A stretch of 64,000 bases of DNA from Cupriavidus agavae (GCF_004217045.1 NZ_SGXM01000013.1:16620-80619), one strand, 5' to 3'; positions 51,964 through 60,496 are shown, counted from the stretch's first letter. Made by a program: numbers and translations. The notes: generated from the letters alone by a model not told the origin.

Positions 51964-53670
51964 TCAGATGGCGATTTGCAGGACGCCCGACGTCCGCAGC
52001 CGTATCGGTGATTCCTCAGCCTGCAGGCGACCTTCCCAGACAGCGAGGATGTCGTTGAGTCGATTGATTTCCGGGTGGAACAGGGCGAGTGACGCGGACG
52101 CGGCGTCCGCGATGATCTCCAGCCTTACGTCGACAAGACCGCGCGTCATCTCCACCGGCTGCATCCGTACCGTCAGGGTCCCTTCGGTGGAGGCGCGATA
52201 GGCAATGTCGACGAGGGAAAACAGGATGTGCTGAAATCTCGTGGGTTCGACCCAGATACACAGCGCGGGTGATCCCGCATACTCGATCGTCACATCTCTC
52301 CCATCGCTCTTGCCGGACTCCACGACCGCTCGGACGCCACCGAGAAACAAGTCGTGCAGATTGCATCGTTGCCGTAGTGGTCGGCCGATATCGGCGTGTG
52401 CTACGAGTTCTCCCACACTAGAAATGCGCTGCTCCAGCATTTGCAGGGCTCGCTGCGCACGATCAAGGCTACTTGCGCGGTCTTCAGCACTCCCGGCCTG
52501 GATTGCGTTTTCGATTTCTGCCCTTGCAGCGCGCGCTGCTTCTTGCAGCTCCAGCTTCAGCTTGTCGACGAGCATCCCATTGAGCTTAGCGATTCGCCCC
52601 AGTTCCTCGCGAGACTGGCGCAATTCGCGAATGGCCAAGTCAATGGTTGTAATGTCGTGACTGCCGCAGATCATCGCACTTAGCGAACCGCTTTCATCCT
52701 GCAGCGGAGCAGCCCATATCACTGCACTCCGGGGAATGCCGTGGACATTGAGCGCATACTCGCGCATGAAAGGCTTGCCTTGCTCACCTGCTTTGCGAAA
52801 AGCGTCCAGGATTTCATTGGCCTGCGATTCGGAGACACCTAGCACTCGCTCCAGGGCCTCCGGAACAATCTGGCTAAAATGCGCCAGATCGGCGCCAAGT
52901 TGCTCGCGAAGATAGGCATTGGCAAACAAGATGCTGCCTTGCGCGTCGCGGATACTGACTGACGAGGGGATGGTATCCAGTAAATTCCGAATGACGGAGG
53001 AATCGGCCGAGAGCCAATCGGGCAGGCTACGAAGATCTGTCGCTGCCACCGGCATGTCGACCAGATGGTTTCGTCGGGCGATATCTGCGAGTTCCACAAT
53101 GGTAGATGCGTTCAGCTTGCGCAGTAGGCGCGTCTTGTAGGTGCTGACAGTGCTCTGACCAACAACCAGGAGTTGCGCAATCTTTGTGAGTCGATATCCG
53201 CGCGCAAGGTACGTCAGGACCGTACGTTCCCGATCGGTGAGGTGGGCGAGTTGGCTCTCTTCGGACTTCGCCAACGAGCGTGGGTCTTCGAAGTCTGGGA
53301 AATATGAACGGCCACGGGAGAAGGCGTCCAGTGCTCGCTGGACTTCAGAGAGGTCCTCGATCTTGCTCACGAAGCCATTGGCACCTGCATGGATGCACAG
53401 GCCCACCGTGTGAGAATCATCCTGGGAAGAAACGACGAGAATCTTGGCATTTACTGCTTGCGCTCGCAGTCGTTTGATGACCTCAAGGCCGCTCAAGCGG
53501 TCCAGCTTTAGGGCTAGCACCAAGAGGTCTGGTTCGCGAGACAGAACCATGTGCGTAGCTTGGAGACCGTCTTCCGCTTCACCGACGATCTCATGCCCGC
53601 TGGCCTCAAGCATTTGCCGTAGCCCGTGGCGTGAAAGCGCTTCACCTTCAGCAATGACGACGCGACCCAT
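51964..53670 (-). CDS. Atypical response regulator: REC-LuxR HTH-PAS-kinase-like
   Basis: 568 residues. Order: receiver-like domain (1-120), LuxR-type HTH (LTDRERTVLTYLARGYRLTK, about 142-205), PAS domain (NLLDTIPSSVSIRDAQGSIL, about 228-340), coiled coil (340-410), and a C-terminal region resembling a histidine-kinase ATPase (VEPTRFQHILFSLVDIAYRA) without clear G boxes. In the receiver the phosphorylated Asp is replaced by Ala53 (LLVLALKLDRLSG), so control by phosphorylation is unlikely; the PAS domain may sense instead. ATG 53670 has GGAGG upstream. It precedes the adhesin gene and is its likely regulator. Confidence 0.8.
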   Translation of the reverse strand: MGRVVIAEGEALSRHGLRQMLEASGHEIVGEAEDGLQATHMVLSREPDLLVLALKLDRLSGLEVIKRLRAQAVNAKILVVSSQDDSHTVGLCIHAGANGFVSKIEDLSEVQRALDAFSRGRSYFPDFEDPRSLAKSEESQLAHLTDRERTVLTYLARGYRLTKIAQLLVVGQSTVSTYKTRLLRKLNASTIVELADIARRNHLVDMPVAATDLRSLPDWLSADSSVIRNLLDTIPSSVSIRDAQGSILFANAYLREQLGADLAHFSQIVPEALERVLGVSESQANEILDAFRKAGEQGKPFMREYALNVHGIPRSAVIWAAPLQDESGSLSAMICGSHDITTIDLAIRELRQSREELGRIAKLNGMLVDKLKLELQEAARAARAEIENAIQAGSAEDRASSLDRAQRALQMLEQRISSVGELVAHADIGRPLRQRCNLHDLFLGGVRAVVESGKSDGRDVTIEYAGSPALCIWVEPTRFQHILFSLVDIAYRASTEGTLTVRMQPVEMTRGLVDVRLEIIADAASASLALFHPEINRLNDILAVWEGRLQAEESPIRLRTSGVLQIAI

Positions 53671-53939
53671 CTTGCCTCCGCTCAGCCAGCGAACCGTAGC
53701 GCTGGATTCTGCTGTGAATACTACTCCAACGACGTTTCAGCTCTTCGCGCCACAGTATGACGGGCGGTTGGCAGCCGCCCGACAAGGATGTGCCGGCTGG
53801 GTCGACGATCTCTGATCGACCCCTCACGGTCACTCAGATCTCTCTTTCCAGCGACCAGAAGCGTGGCCAAAGCGGACGTTCCCGATTTTGTGTGGCCGGT
53901 CTCGAACAATCTCGGCGTGGACTTCTGAGATCGTCGACG

Positions 53940-54131
53940 TTAGTCCCACTCCGCCTCCGAAACTAGCTCTGCCGACACGAGCCCTTCGACGGTCATCTGG
54001 TAGAGCTTCCGATAGCACAACGGACAGGGCGCCCAGTCCAAAGCCTGGTTGCCTCCAAGCTCGAAGTGTAGTTCGCGGATCCGAACGGGCGCGCCGCATT
54101 CGCAGACGAGAATCTTGGTTTGGTCATCCAT
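53940..54131 (-). CDS. Small zinc-ribbon-like protein
   Basis: 63 residues, MDDQTKILVCECGAPVRIRE..., with CEC near the start and PCPLC later, a CxC...CxxC metal site. ATG 54131 has TGGAG upstream. Function unknown; similar small zinc proteins are common on mobile elements. Confidence 0.6.
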   Translation of the reverse strand: MDDQTKILVCECGAPVRIRELHFELGGNQALDWAPCPLCYRKLYQMTVEGLVSAELVSEAEWD

Positions 54132-54149
54132 CGCGTATCTCCATGGCAA

Positions 54150-54479
54150 AAGGGGATTGCAGCATGTGACGGCCGGAGATCTCCATGGAGCAGCGGGTTA
54201 CTGATCTTTCCCTAGCATGCGCGCGAAGGCACAGCAGGCTCCGAAGAGCGCAAGCATAGAAACAATATTTTGGTGCAGGGGCAGTGTCGGATCTTGCCGA
54301 TACATTGATTGCCGAGAATCAATCGCCGAGCACCTGGGGCGACCAGTCCGGGAAGGGGGCCTGTCTTGGAGAGTGGCAGCGACCGGCGCTTCTCGGTCAC
54401 TCGATTTTGTCGCTTCCTACGGCTGATATGCGGATCGATGCTGTCATTCGAACGGCGATCCATCTGTGGTTAGGCCGAA
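54150..54479. other. Gene-free stretch with no recognised content
   Basis: No supported gene, RNA or repeat found; probably eroded sequence next to the two gene fragments that follow. Confidence 0.35.
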
Positions 54480-54606
54480 GCGGATACCGGGCGCCGAGAT
54501 CCTTCGCCATCGGCGTTGCCAGTGTGGTCGGCAGGTAGTAAGTCGAAACCCGGGCCAGGGTCTGGGCAATCCCCAGCCTCGCGATCACGCTACTGCTTGG
54601 CTCCAT
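54480..54606 (-). pseudogene. N-terminal fragment of an MFS transporter
   Basis: ATG 54606 with AAGGGGACC upstream starts MEPSSSVIARLGIAQTLARV, then STYYLPTTLATPMAKDLG, the typical first membrane helix of an MFS transporter. The match ends after about 40 codons and continues into unrelated sequence, so the gene is truncated. Confidence 0.55.
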
Positions 54607-54753
54607 GGCGGTCCCCTTGCTGGTTATTCCACTTCGTTGCTGTCGGTGTCGCCGGTCTGGGCAACGGACAACCGGCAGATACTTGCGGCCCACACCCGTC
54701 GGCACCAGCATCTGATAACCGCTGGCGGTGAGGGGCGTCATGCCGCGTATGGC

Positions 54754-55140
54754 GACGGCGCTTACACCATCCGGCCCGGCGCCTTCGGTGCCGCGACTGC
54801 TGGCAGGCTCCCGCGCAACGTGATCGAACGTGGCCACCGCTGCGCAGACACGCTGGCCTACCGGCGTACGGCGATGGCGCTCGGTCTGCCAACACACGGC
54901 CCCATGCAGCCGATTGACATCCCGGATTTCGCTACCCGGTTCCTTTCCGCTCCCGGCGACCTCTTGGTCGACCCCTTCGGCGGTACGATCCGCACCGGCG
55001 TCGCCGCCGAGCGCCTGGGCGGTCGCTCGATTGCAACGGAATGGATCCTTCGGTACGTTCGCGGCGCCGCCGAACTCTGCCGGCAATCCGAAGGGTTTCA
55101 GCTCGATCCCGCCCTCGAGTGTGCAACCCAACCCAAATAG
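54754..55140 (+). pseudogene. C-terminal fragment of a DNA methyltransferase
   Basis: The frame ends with PGDLLVDPFGGTIRTGVAAE and LGGRSIATEWILRYVRGAAE, the DPFGG AdoMet-binding end of plasmid-type N4/N6 DNA methyltransferases. The preceding RLPRNVIERGHRCADTLAYR also fits. The catalytic N-terminal part is missing; upstream sequence is unrelated and antisense to an MFS fragment. It is a 5'-truncated remnant. Confidence 0.65.
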
Positions 55141-55142
55141 CC

Positions 55143-55409
55143 GTGCATTCCTCCGACGATCGAGAATATCCTGAGCCCGAAACGGTCCTGGCCATCCAAG
55201 GCGCCATCTATACCGGTCAAACGGGCGGCCCCATGGGTCCACCCGGACACTGGCTCAACGAATTCTGGCAAATCGGCGCAGCACTACGCGATGACGCCGG
55301 AATGCCGCAAGACTTCCAGACCACCGCGCGCGTGGACCTGCTCGATACCACCAGCCAGTATCTCGCCGCACCCATGGCGATGATCGAACTGACCGGCCAC
55401 GCCAATTGA
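55143..55409 (+). CDS. Small hypothetical protein
   Basis: 88 residues from GTG 55143, two bases after the methyltransferase stop: HSSDDREYPEPETVLAIQGA..., with a Gly/Pro loop (TGGPMGPPGHWL). Coupled to the methyltransferase remnant. No family recognised. Confidence 0.5.
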   Translation: MHSSDDREYPEPETVLAIQGAIYTGQTGGPMGPPGHWLNEFWQIGAALRDDAGMPQDFQTTARVDLLDTTSQYLAAPMAMIELTGHAN

Positions 55410-55466
55410 CCGGGCGCAAGCCGCTGGCAGGCATAATGCCGGCACTTTCAGCACCGGAATTTCCCC

Positions 55467-56054
55467 ATGCCAAGCGGCCTTCTCCAATGCGCCCACTGCG
55501 ATGGGGCACCTCTGCACATCGCTGGCAGGCTACAGGCAGTTATCGTATGTGAAGAATGCGGCATTTCCACCCCGCCAGTCCAGATGGACTCCGAGGACCC
55601 GGGTGCCGTCTTCTCCCAACTCAGCGCGATCTGGAACAGCCGCGTCGAGCACCGTCCCGCCGACGAGCACGCCATTTCGATGACCGCCCGTCGCGCGCTC
55701 ACCTCATCCGACATCCCGTATTTCCTGAATTTGGTCGCTACCACCACGGATTGGGAAGAGAACGGACCCAAGTTCGCCGCCATGGCCGCGGCCCTGGCCC
55801 AGCCAAGGTACGAATTCAAGCACGTCGACTCGCCTGAAACCGTGGTCTCGCAGTCATCGCGGTATCAAAAACTGCTGAAGCGCGCGAAGATCATCTATAT
55901 CGATGGCGCGCCCATGATTCGCTTTGACCATATCCCGGCGATGTGCGCGGAGATTGCCGAAGAATCGCTCGCCGACAAGGATTGGCCGTTACTGGACTTG
56001 CACGAGTTCATCGGCCAGGCCATCGATAGGCTTCCCGATCACTGGCAACCTTGA
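55467..56054 (+). CDS. Lar-like (restriction alleviation) domain protein
   Basis: 195 residues. The first ~60 residues follow the Lar pattern: CAHCDGAPLHIA ... VCEECGISTPPV ... AIWNSRV, a zinc ribbon with the closing W-N-R. Lar proteins of prophages modulate type I restriction. The remaining 130 residues are an added domain with no recognised family. ATG 55467 has GGAA upstream. Anti-restriction function is plausible for an incoming element. Confidence 0.6.
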   Translation: MPSGLLQCAHCDGAPLHIAGRLQAVIVCEECGISTPPVQMDSEDPGAVFSQLSAIWNSRVEHRPADEHAISMTARRALTSSDIPYFLNLVATTTDWEENGPKFAAMAAALAQPRYEFKHVDSPETVVSQSSRYQKLLKRAKIIYIDGAPMIRFDHIPAMCAEIAEESLADKDWPLLDLHEFIGQAIDRLPDHWQP

Positions 56055-56107
56055 CTTTGACGCAGGCACGGCAAGCTGGTGGGGTGTTAAATGATTCGCT
56101 TCCCGTC

Positions 56108-56303
56108 ATGATTCCCCGTCTTGCAGTCGTCTTCTTTCTCTCAGCCACTGCGGCCGCCGCCTCGGCCAAAGACACCGCGCAATGCGCGGACATCCTCGAG
56201 GCACGCGCGCCCGCCCTACTTCCGCTTTGGACTGGCGTGGCTGGTCGGGGCGTTCACCCCGTTGTTGTTCTATGTTGGCCTCGCGGCCCGGATGATGCGC
56301 TGA
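56108..56303 (+). pseudogene. Small exported/membrane protein with a frame break
   Basis: ATG 56108 starts a clear signal sequence (MIPRLAVVFFLSATAAAASA). In a second frame, 100 bases on, a clean membrane helix ends at TGA 56303 (FRFGLAWLVGAFTPLLFYVG), and a terminator follows that stop. The first frame instead runs to 56419 through the terminator. The parts probably belonged to one small protein of about 65 residues. Confidence 0.4.
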
Positions 56304-56335
56304 TTCCGGGCAACTCGTTCACTTACCTTGCGAAA

Positions 56336-56367
56336 GGCGCGTCAAATGACGCGCCTCTCGTCCTTTT
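56336..56367 (+). terminator. Intrinsic terminator
   Basis: GGCGCGTC-AAAT-GACGCGCC followed by TCTCGTCCTTTTT. Confidence 0.8.
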
Positions 56368-56586
56368 TGAAGGAAACATGTTCCTCTTCGAGGATGCTAA
56401 CGGGCGTAGGCCAGCATGAGCGTCGCCAGCGCACCGGCGTGTTGCACCAGCTCGCCGAGGGATTCGATGGCGGCGGCATCGGTTTTCTACTCCTTCCCGG
56501 ACGTCATTCCGGTCGTGGCCACCCCACAAAAATAGGACAACGACCCGCTCGACTGTTCACTAACCCAAGTGACGTCGCCAATCCTT

Positions 56587-56656
56587 GAGCAGATTAGCCT
56601 ATATCTGCTCTAAACATACAAATCTGCTCACATTTTCGGGCAGATTCGGCTAGAAT
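56587..56656 (+). promoter_or_regulatory. Repeated operator in the fic promoter
   Basis: GAGCAGAT (56587-56594) and ATCTGCTC (56603-56610) form a perfect inverted repeat. A third half-site ATCTGCTC follows at 56622-56629 and a partial one (GGCAGATTC) at about 56639, next to a -10-like TAGAAT (56651-56656). Two looser copies (GAGCAAATT, GAGCAGCTT) lie before ATG 56736. The winged-helix N-terminus of the Fic protein is the likely ligand, giving autorepression. Confidence 0.65.
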
Positions 56657-56735
56657 CGACGAGAATCCATCTTCCTTTCGCGCATATCAACCCGGAATTG
56701 AGCAAATTCCGTAGGAACTGAGCAGCTTCCTCTTC

Positions 56736-58112
56736 ATGGTTAAAACCAGCCCTGCCGCCGTTCTGGAGGCGATTCGCCAACTGGTGGCAGCTGGCCGCGA
56801 GCGCGTGTCCTCCACTGAGGTGATCACGGCCACCCAAGGCAGCTCGGCCACCGTACGCCGACATCTCGATGCGCTGTGTGCCAGTGGGGAGCTAATCCGC
56901 ACTGGCCAGGCCCGAGCCACACGCTATACCCTCGCGCGCCCCGCGCCAGCAACTGAGTCTTCAGCCACCCTGCACGCGGTGCCCGCCTTGCTCGACGCCG
57001 CGGCGGCCGCGTACCCGGAATGGTCACCAGCGTCCCTCAGGTTGCGGGACTACCTGCTCTTGCCGCTCGGCGCCCGTCATCCTGTCACCTACCTGCGAAG
57101 CTTCGTCGACGACTACGTGCCGAACGAATCGGCGCTGATGCCTAGCGCTTTGGCAGACGAGCTCTATCGTACCGGCCGCCTGGCTGGCCGACAGCCCGCG
57201 GCAACCTTCGCGCGCAAGGTGCTTGAGCAACTGCTAGTAGATCTGTCGTGGTCGTCGTCACGCCTGGAAGGCAACCGGTACAGCCTCTTGGCTACCCGCG
57301 AACTGTTCGCGCGTGGTGAGGAGGGCACGGACGCCGACGCGGTCATGCTACTGAACCACAAGTCGGCCATCGAGTTTCTCGTCGATGCAGTGCCCACGCA
57401 AGGAATGACGCTCTTCCTGATCCGGAATCTGCATGCCGTCCTGATGCTAGACTTGCTCGACGACGCCAACGCGCTGGGTGCGATCCGCAACAAAGTCGTG
57501 AACATCACGAATACGGTGTACGTGCCCACCCAGATGCCCTCGTTGCTCGACGAGATGCTGCGGCATATCATCGAGAAAGCACGGCAAATCAAGAATCCCG
57601 TGGAGGCGGCCTTTTTCCTGTGGGTGAACATCGCCTATCTGCAGCCGTTCGAGGACGGCAACAAGCGAACAAGCCGGCTGTCCGCCAACATCCCACTGAT
57701 GCTGTACAACTGCGCACCTCTTTCTTTCCTGGACGTTGAAGAGAAGGACTACGCGCAGGCCATGCTGGGGATATATGAGTGCCGCGATGTCTCCATGGCC
57801 GTGGACCTGTTCAGTTGGACGTATCGACGCTCCATGAAGAAGTATGCCGTCGTGATGGAGTCGCTCGGCGTACCCGACCCGAGGCGTGTCCGGTACCGGC
57901 AACTGTTGACCGATGCCGTCGGCCGGGTAGTCCGAGAAGGCAAGAGCGTAGAGGCGGCACTGCTCGAGCTGCAGCTCACCGAAGAAGGCGCGCCCGGGCT
58001 AAAGGCGATGCTGATCGACGATCTTGGCAAGCTCGAGGTGTTCAACTGCGCACGATACCGGCTGAGCATGCCGGCCACGCAGGCTTGGATCGACGCAGGC
58101 CGGCCGATGTGA
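56736..58112 (+). CDS. Fic family protein with altered catalytic motif
   Basis: 458 residues. The N-terminus is a winged helix-turn-helix (SSTEVITATQGSSATVRRHL, 25-65). An inhibitory-helix motif SSRLEGN (174-180) matches (S/T)xxxE(G/N). The Fic core motif reads QPFEDGNKRTSR (303-314) where active enzymes have HPFx(D/E)GN(G/K)R, so the catalytic His is Gln. A C-terminal helical domain follows. By family it would AMPylate proteins; with Gln303 it may be inactive or act mainly as a repressor of its own promoter. Confidence 0.85.
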   Translation: MVKTSPAAVLEAIRQLVAAGRERVSSTEVITATQGSSATVRRHLDALCASGELIRTGQARATRYTLARPAPATESSATLHAVPALLDAAAAAYPEWSPASLRLRDYLLLPLGARHPVTYLRSFVDDYVPNESALMPSALADELYRTGRLAGRQPAATFARKVLEQLLVDLSWSSSRLEGNRYSLLATRELFARGEEGTDADAVMLLNHKSAIEFLVDAVPTQGMTLFLIRNLHAVLMLDLLDDANALGAIRNKVVNITNTVYVPTQMPSLLDEMLRHIIEKARQIKNPVEAAFFLWVNIAYLQPFEDGNKRTSRLSANIPLMLYNCAPLSFLDVEEKDYAQAMLGIYECRDVSMAVDLFSWTYRRSMKKYAVVMESLGVPDPRRVRYRQLLTDAVGRVVREGKSVEAALLELQLTEEGAPGLKAMLIDDLGKLEVFNCARYRLSMPATQAWIDAGRPM

Positions 58113-58231
58113 CAAACGACGTGGCCACAACGCTGCGCTGATCTCCTACCGAATCCGGTCGGCCTTACTCGACGTCATCCCCCCTCCTTTGCTGCAGCAC
58201 GGACAGTCTCCTTGGGACGTCACCGAGTCAT

Positions 58232-59383
58232 TCATTTCGCCTTTCCCAAAATTCGGTAGAGCTTTGCACGAGAGATGCCGAGACTACTTGCTGCGGCGGC
58301 CTTATTGCCGCCTGTAGCACCAATGGCGCCCTCGACCTGTGCCAGCGTCGGGGCAGGCCGGTCGACAGAAAGCTGTTTGGAGTAAGTGGAGAGGTAGGCG
58401 TTCGCCTTCGCCGCCCGGCTATGGCCGGCCGCCTCGACGACCCTGAGCATTGCCGCACGATGGGCTTCGACATCCATAACCCTGCCGCCGCCCTTGACGG
58501 CTGCCAGCTGGCCACTGTGTCTTTGATACATTTGCTGCAAGAACTGATGACGCAGCCCATGAGCCGTCACACCTACTCCACCTTTTGTGATGCCGTGCTT
58601 CTCGAGGACCGTATAGAAACGCCGACGCCATTGCTTCTGCGTATAGGTCGCCGGGATCAGCGACTCTCGCCCCGGATTGGTGGCTTGCGCCAAGCGCGCG
58701 GCCTTCCCGAGCAGGTCATACTGCCAGCCGAACTCGATCGGCACACGCCGTGGTCGCCCGCCCTTTGTGCCGTCATGCACATGCAGCATCGCCGATGGCA
58801 GCACATCCCGTGCCGGCCGCAGGCGCCAGCTTTCCTTCGCGCGCAGACCGAAGCCCGCTTCCAGCATCAGCTGGATAGCGACGTGTGGATCGGTCGCCTC
58901 GATCTCGGCGATCTTCACCGCCGCATCGATCCCTTTCCCTTCCCATGACCGGTCTTCCTTTGCGACGTAGTCCCGGCTGTACCCTTCCGGCCGCACCATG
59001 TAGTCATCGATGCGACCCACCATGTTTGGCTTTCCCATCCACGACATGAAGGCACGCAGGTGTGTGAGTCGTAGATCGACCGTTCCCGCGCTCAGCGCCT
59101 TGGCCTCGACCCAGTGCGTTACCCACCATCGGATGTGCTTCTGCCGAATCGCATAGGGCGAAGTCACCGCCATCCCGCCTACCCGACGCAGTTCGACAAC
59201 CATCGCCAGTAGGGCCTGCGCCCGCTGGCGCTGTGACAGTTGCGACAGCGATCGGCCGCTCACGCGTGTGCCGCTATGAGGATGATGAAGGTGCTCCGCC
59301 GCCAGCACGGCGAACTCGGCCTTGAAACGCTCCGGCAGATTGTACTGATCCAGGAGCGGGCGGAGATTGATGGTCTTGAGCAT
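58232..59383 (-). CDS. Tyrosine recombinase (integrase) with C-terminal Fis-type HTH
   Basis: 383 residues. A SAM-like DNA-binding domain (about 50-120) is followed by the tyrosine recombinase fold: Arg181 (GFGLRAKE), Lys208 (GTKGG), H275-x-x-R278 (AHGLRH), His321 (AGHSRAA) and a Tyr at 330 or 334. Residues 347-381 match a Fis/NtrC-type HTH (AIGATGGNKAAAASSLGISR), an unusual tail for an integrase. ATG 59383 is chosen; the 27 codons upstream are low quality. It is the likely integrase of the element or of an island nested in it. Confidence 0.85.
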   Translation of the reverse strand: MLKTINLRPLLDQYNLPERFKAEFAVLAAEHLHHPHSGTRVSGRSLSQLSQRQRAQALLAMVVELRRVGGMAVTSPYAIRQKHIRWWVTHWVEAKALSAGTVDLRLTHLRAFMSWMGKPNMVGRIDDYMVRPEGYSRDYVAKEDRSWEGKGIDAAVKIAEIEATDPHVAIQLMLEAGFGLRAKESWRLRPARDVLPSAMLHVHDGTKGGRPRRVPIEFGWQYDLLGKAARLAQATNPGRESLIPATYTQKQWRRRFYTVLEKHGITKGGVGVTAHGLRHQFLQQMYQRHSGQLAAVKGGGRVMDVEAHRAAMLRVVEAAGHSRAAKANAYLSTYSKQLSVDRPAPTLAQVEGAIGATGGNKAAAASSLGISRAKLYRILGKAK

Positions 59384-59436
59384 GTCTGTGTTCCGATTGC
59401 GGCACGCGGCCGCCTGCCGTGCGGCAAGTCGCACAG

Positions 59437-59658
59437 CTATTCGCTGGACACCGTCGACCCCCACTCGGCGATGTCCCTGTCGGTGTGCCGGGATACCACT
59501 CCCAGCTTTACCGGCTCACCCAGCCGGCCCTGCCACCACTCTTCCGGTCCTTTAGCGATGCCAAACCGATCGGCCCTGAGCATGGAAGCAATGCGTCGTG
59601 ACCGTCCGCTTACACGAACACGCAGGGCTCTCGCCGTGCGCGCCGCTTGCGCGGCCAC
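59437..59658 (-). CDS. Possible small protein upstream of the integrase
   Basis: A 73-codon frame whose last part (LRADRFGIAKGPEEWWQGRL, GEPVKLGVVSRHTDRDIAEW) looks protein-like, 53 bases before the integrase start. The beginning is Arg-rich and doubtful. It could be an excisionase-like or coupled gene, but nothing confirms it. Confidence 0.3.
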   Translation of the reverse strand: MAAQAARTARALRVRVSGRSRRIASMLRADRFGIAKGPEEWWQGRLGEPVKLGVVSRHTDRDIAEWGSTVSSE

Positions 59659-60071
59659 CCTATCCGGTGCATCTGACGATGCCGGCCTGCCTTCGCGTGG
59701 ATTGCGTCCACTCGCCTGCGGCCGATGCCGTGATGGGTGATTACCTGTTGCGCCGTTCTGGTACCGGTGGCGCCCCCCCCGGATCGATATCTGCTCAGAA
59801 GCCTGCGTTCACCGTTCCTCGGCACGCAAAGCAGCTCCCCACCCCAAAGCCAGATCATCCCCGCCGCTGTGTGTCGGGCTTCGTGATCCGCACCCAGCCA
59901 CGCGGCTGTAAGGGTGCCGGGCATTCGCGGAAATTCCACAGAGCACCTGTCCGGTGTCCGGCTTCGGAATTGTCCGCACTACGGTCTATCCTCACAAACA
60001 GACCGCCAATCGGCTTGGTATCGCGGTGTCCGGTGTCCTCACTATCCGACACGGTCCACTTGATTTGATTG

Positions 60072-60199
60072 TAAAAAAAGCCGGTGCAATTTCCGGCATG
60101 AACAGTGGGCCTCGCAGTGGCGCTTCACTAGGAAGAATCGGAGGCCATTTTTTGCCGCGCTGATGGCGGCGGAGTCGATGCGTCGGGGACGCGGTAGGT
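60072..60199 (-). ncRNA. Stand-alone structured RNA L9 with terminator
   Basis: H1 GCGTC-CCC-GACGC (60180-60192), ATCGAC, H2 GCCGC-CATCAGC-GCGGC, a longer GGCCTC/GAGGCC hairpin, then an intrinsic terminator GCCGG...CCGGC with TTTTTTT (60072-60098). No gene lies between the leader and the terminator except a six-codon frame. The predicted transcript is about 125 bases. It may be a small RNA made from the leader, or an attenuator for the integrase transcript further on. Confidence 0.6.
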
Positions 60200-60205
60200 G
60201 CGCCA

Positions 60206-60234
60206 AGCATAAACCACGAACGATTCACTAGCAA
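60206..60234 (-). promoter_or_regulatory. Promoter of L9
   Basis: TTGCTA (60229-60234), 17-base spacer, TATGCT (60206-60211) on the - strand, with H1 starting 13 bases after the -10, as in L5 and L7. Confidence 0.7.
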
Positions 60235-60330
60235 CGCTTCGCACTGGAATTCCGCGAGCTTTCGAGACTTGACTTCGATTTTTCGACGGTAGAGTGGGTG
60301 ATAGCGATGTGCCACGAAGTCTGAGCACGT

Positions 60331-60427
60331 CGGAGCAGAGGGAACTTGGTCCGATCAGGTCCCACGTAGTGCCACCATGTGTCATCAAGTCCGTGGGACA
60401 TGATGGCACCAGATAGCACTTGCTCCG
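60331..60427. repeat. Nested inverted repeats upstream of stbA (centromere-like)
   Basis: TGCCACCATGT (60370) and ACATGATGGCA (60398) are inverted with one mismatch; CCCAC and GTGGG are interleaved; an outer pair CGGAGCA (60331) and TGCTCCG (60421) encloses them. GTGCCAC also occurs at 60309. This directly precedes an actin-like partition gene, the place where parC-type centromeres of type II systems lie. Confidence 0.55.
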
Positions 60428-60496
60428 AACAGGGCACAGATTTCCGGCGATGGCGCATCGACCGAACCAACTCCATCCACTGAGAGGTCGCTGTCA

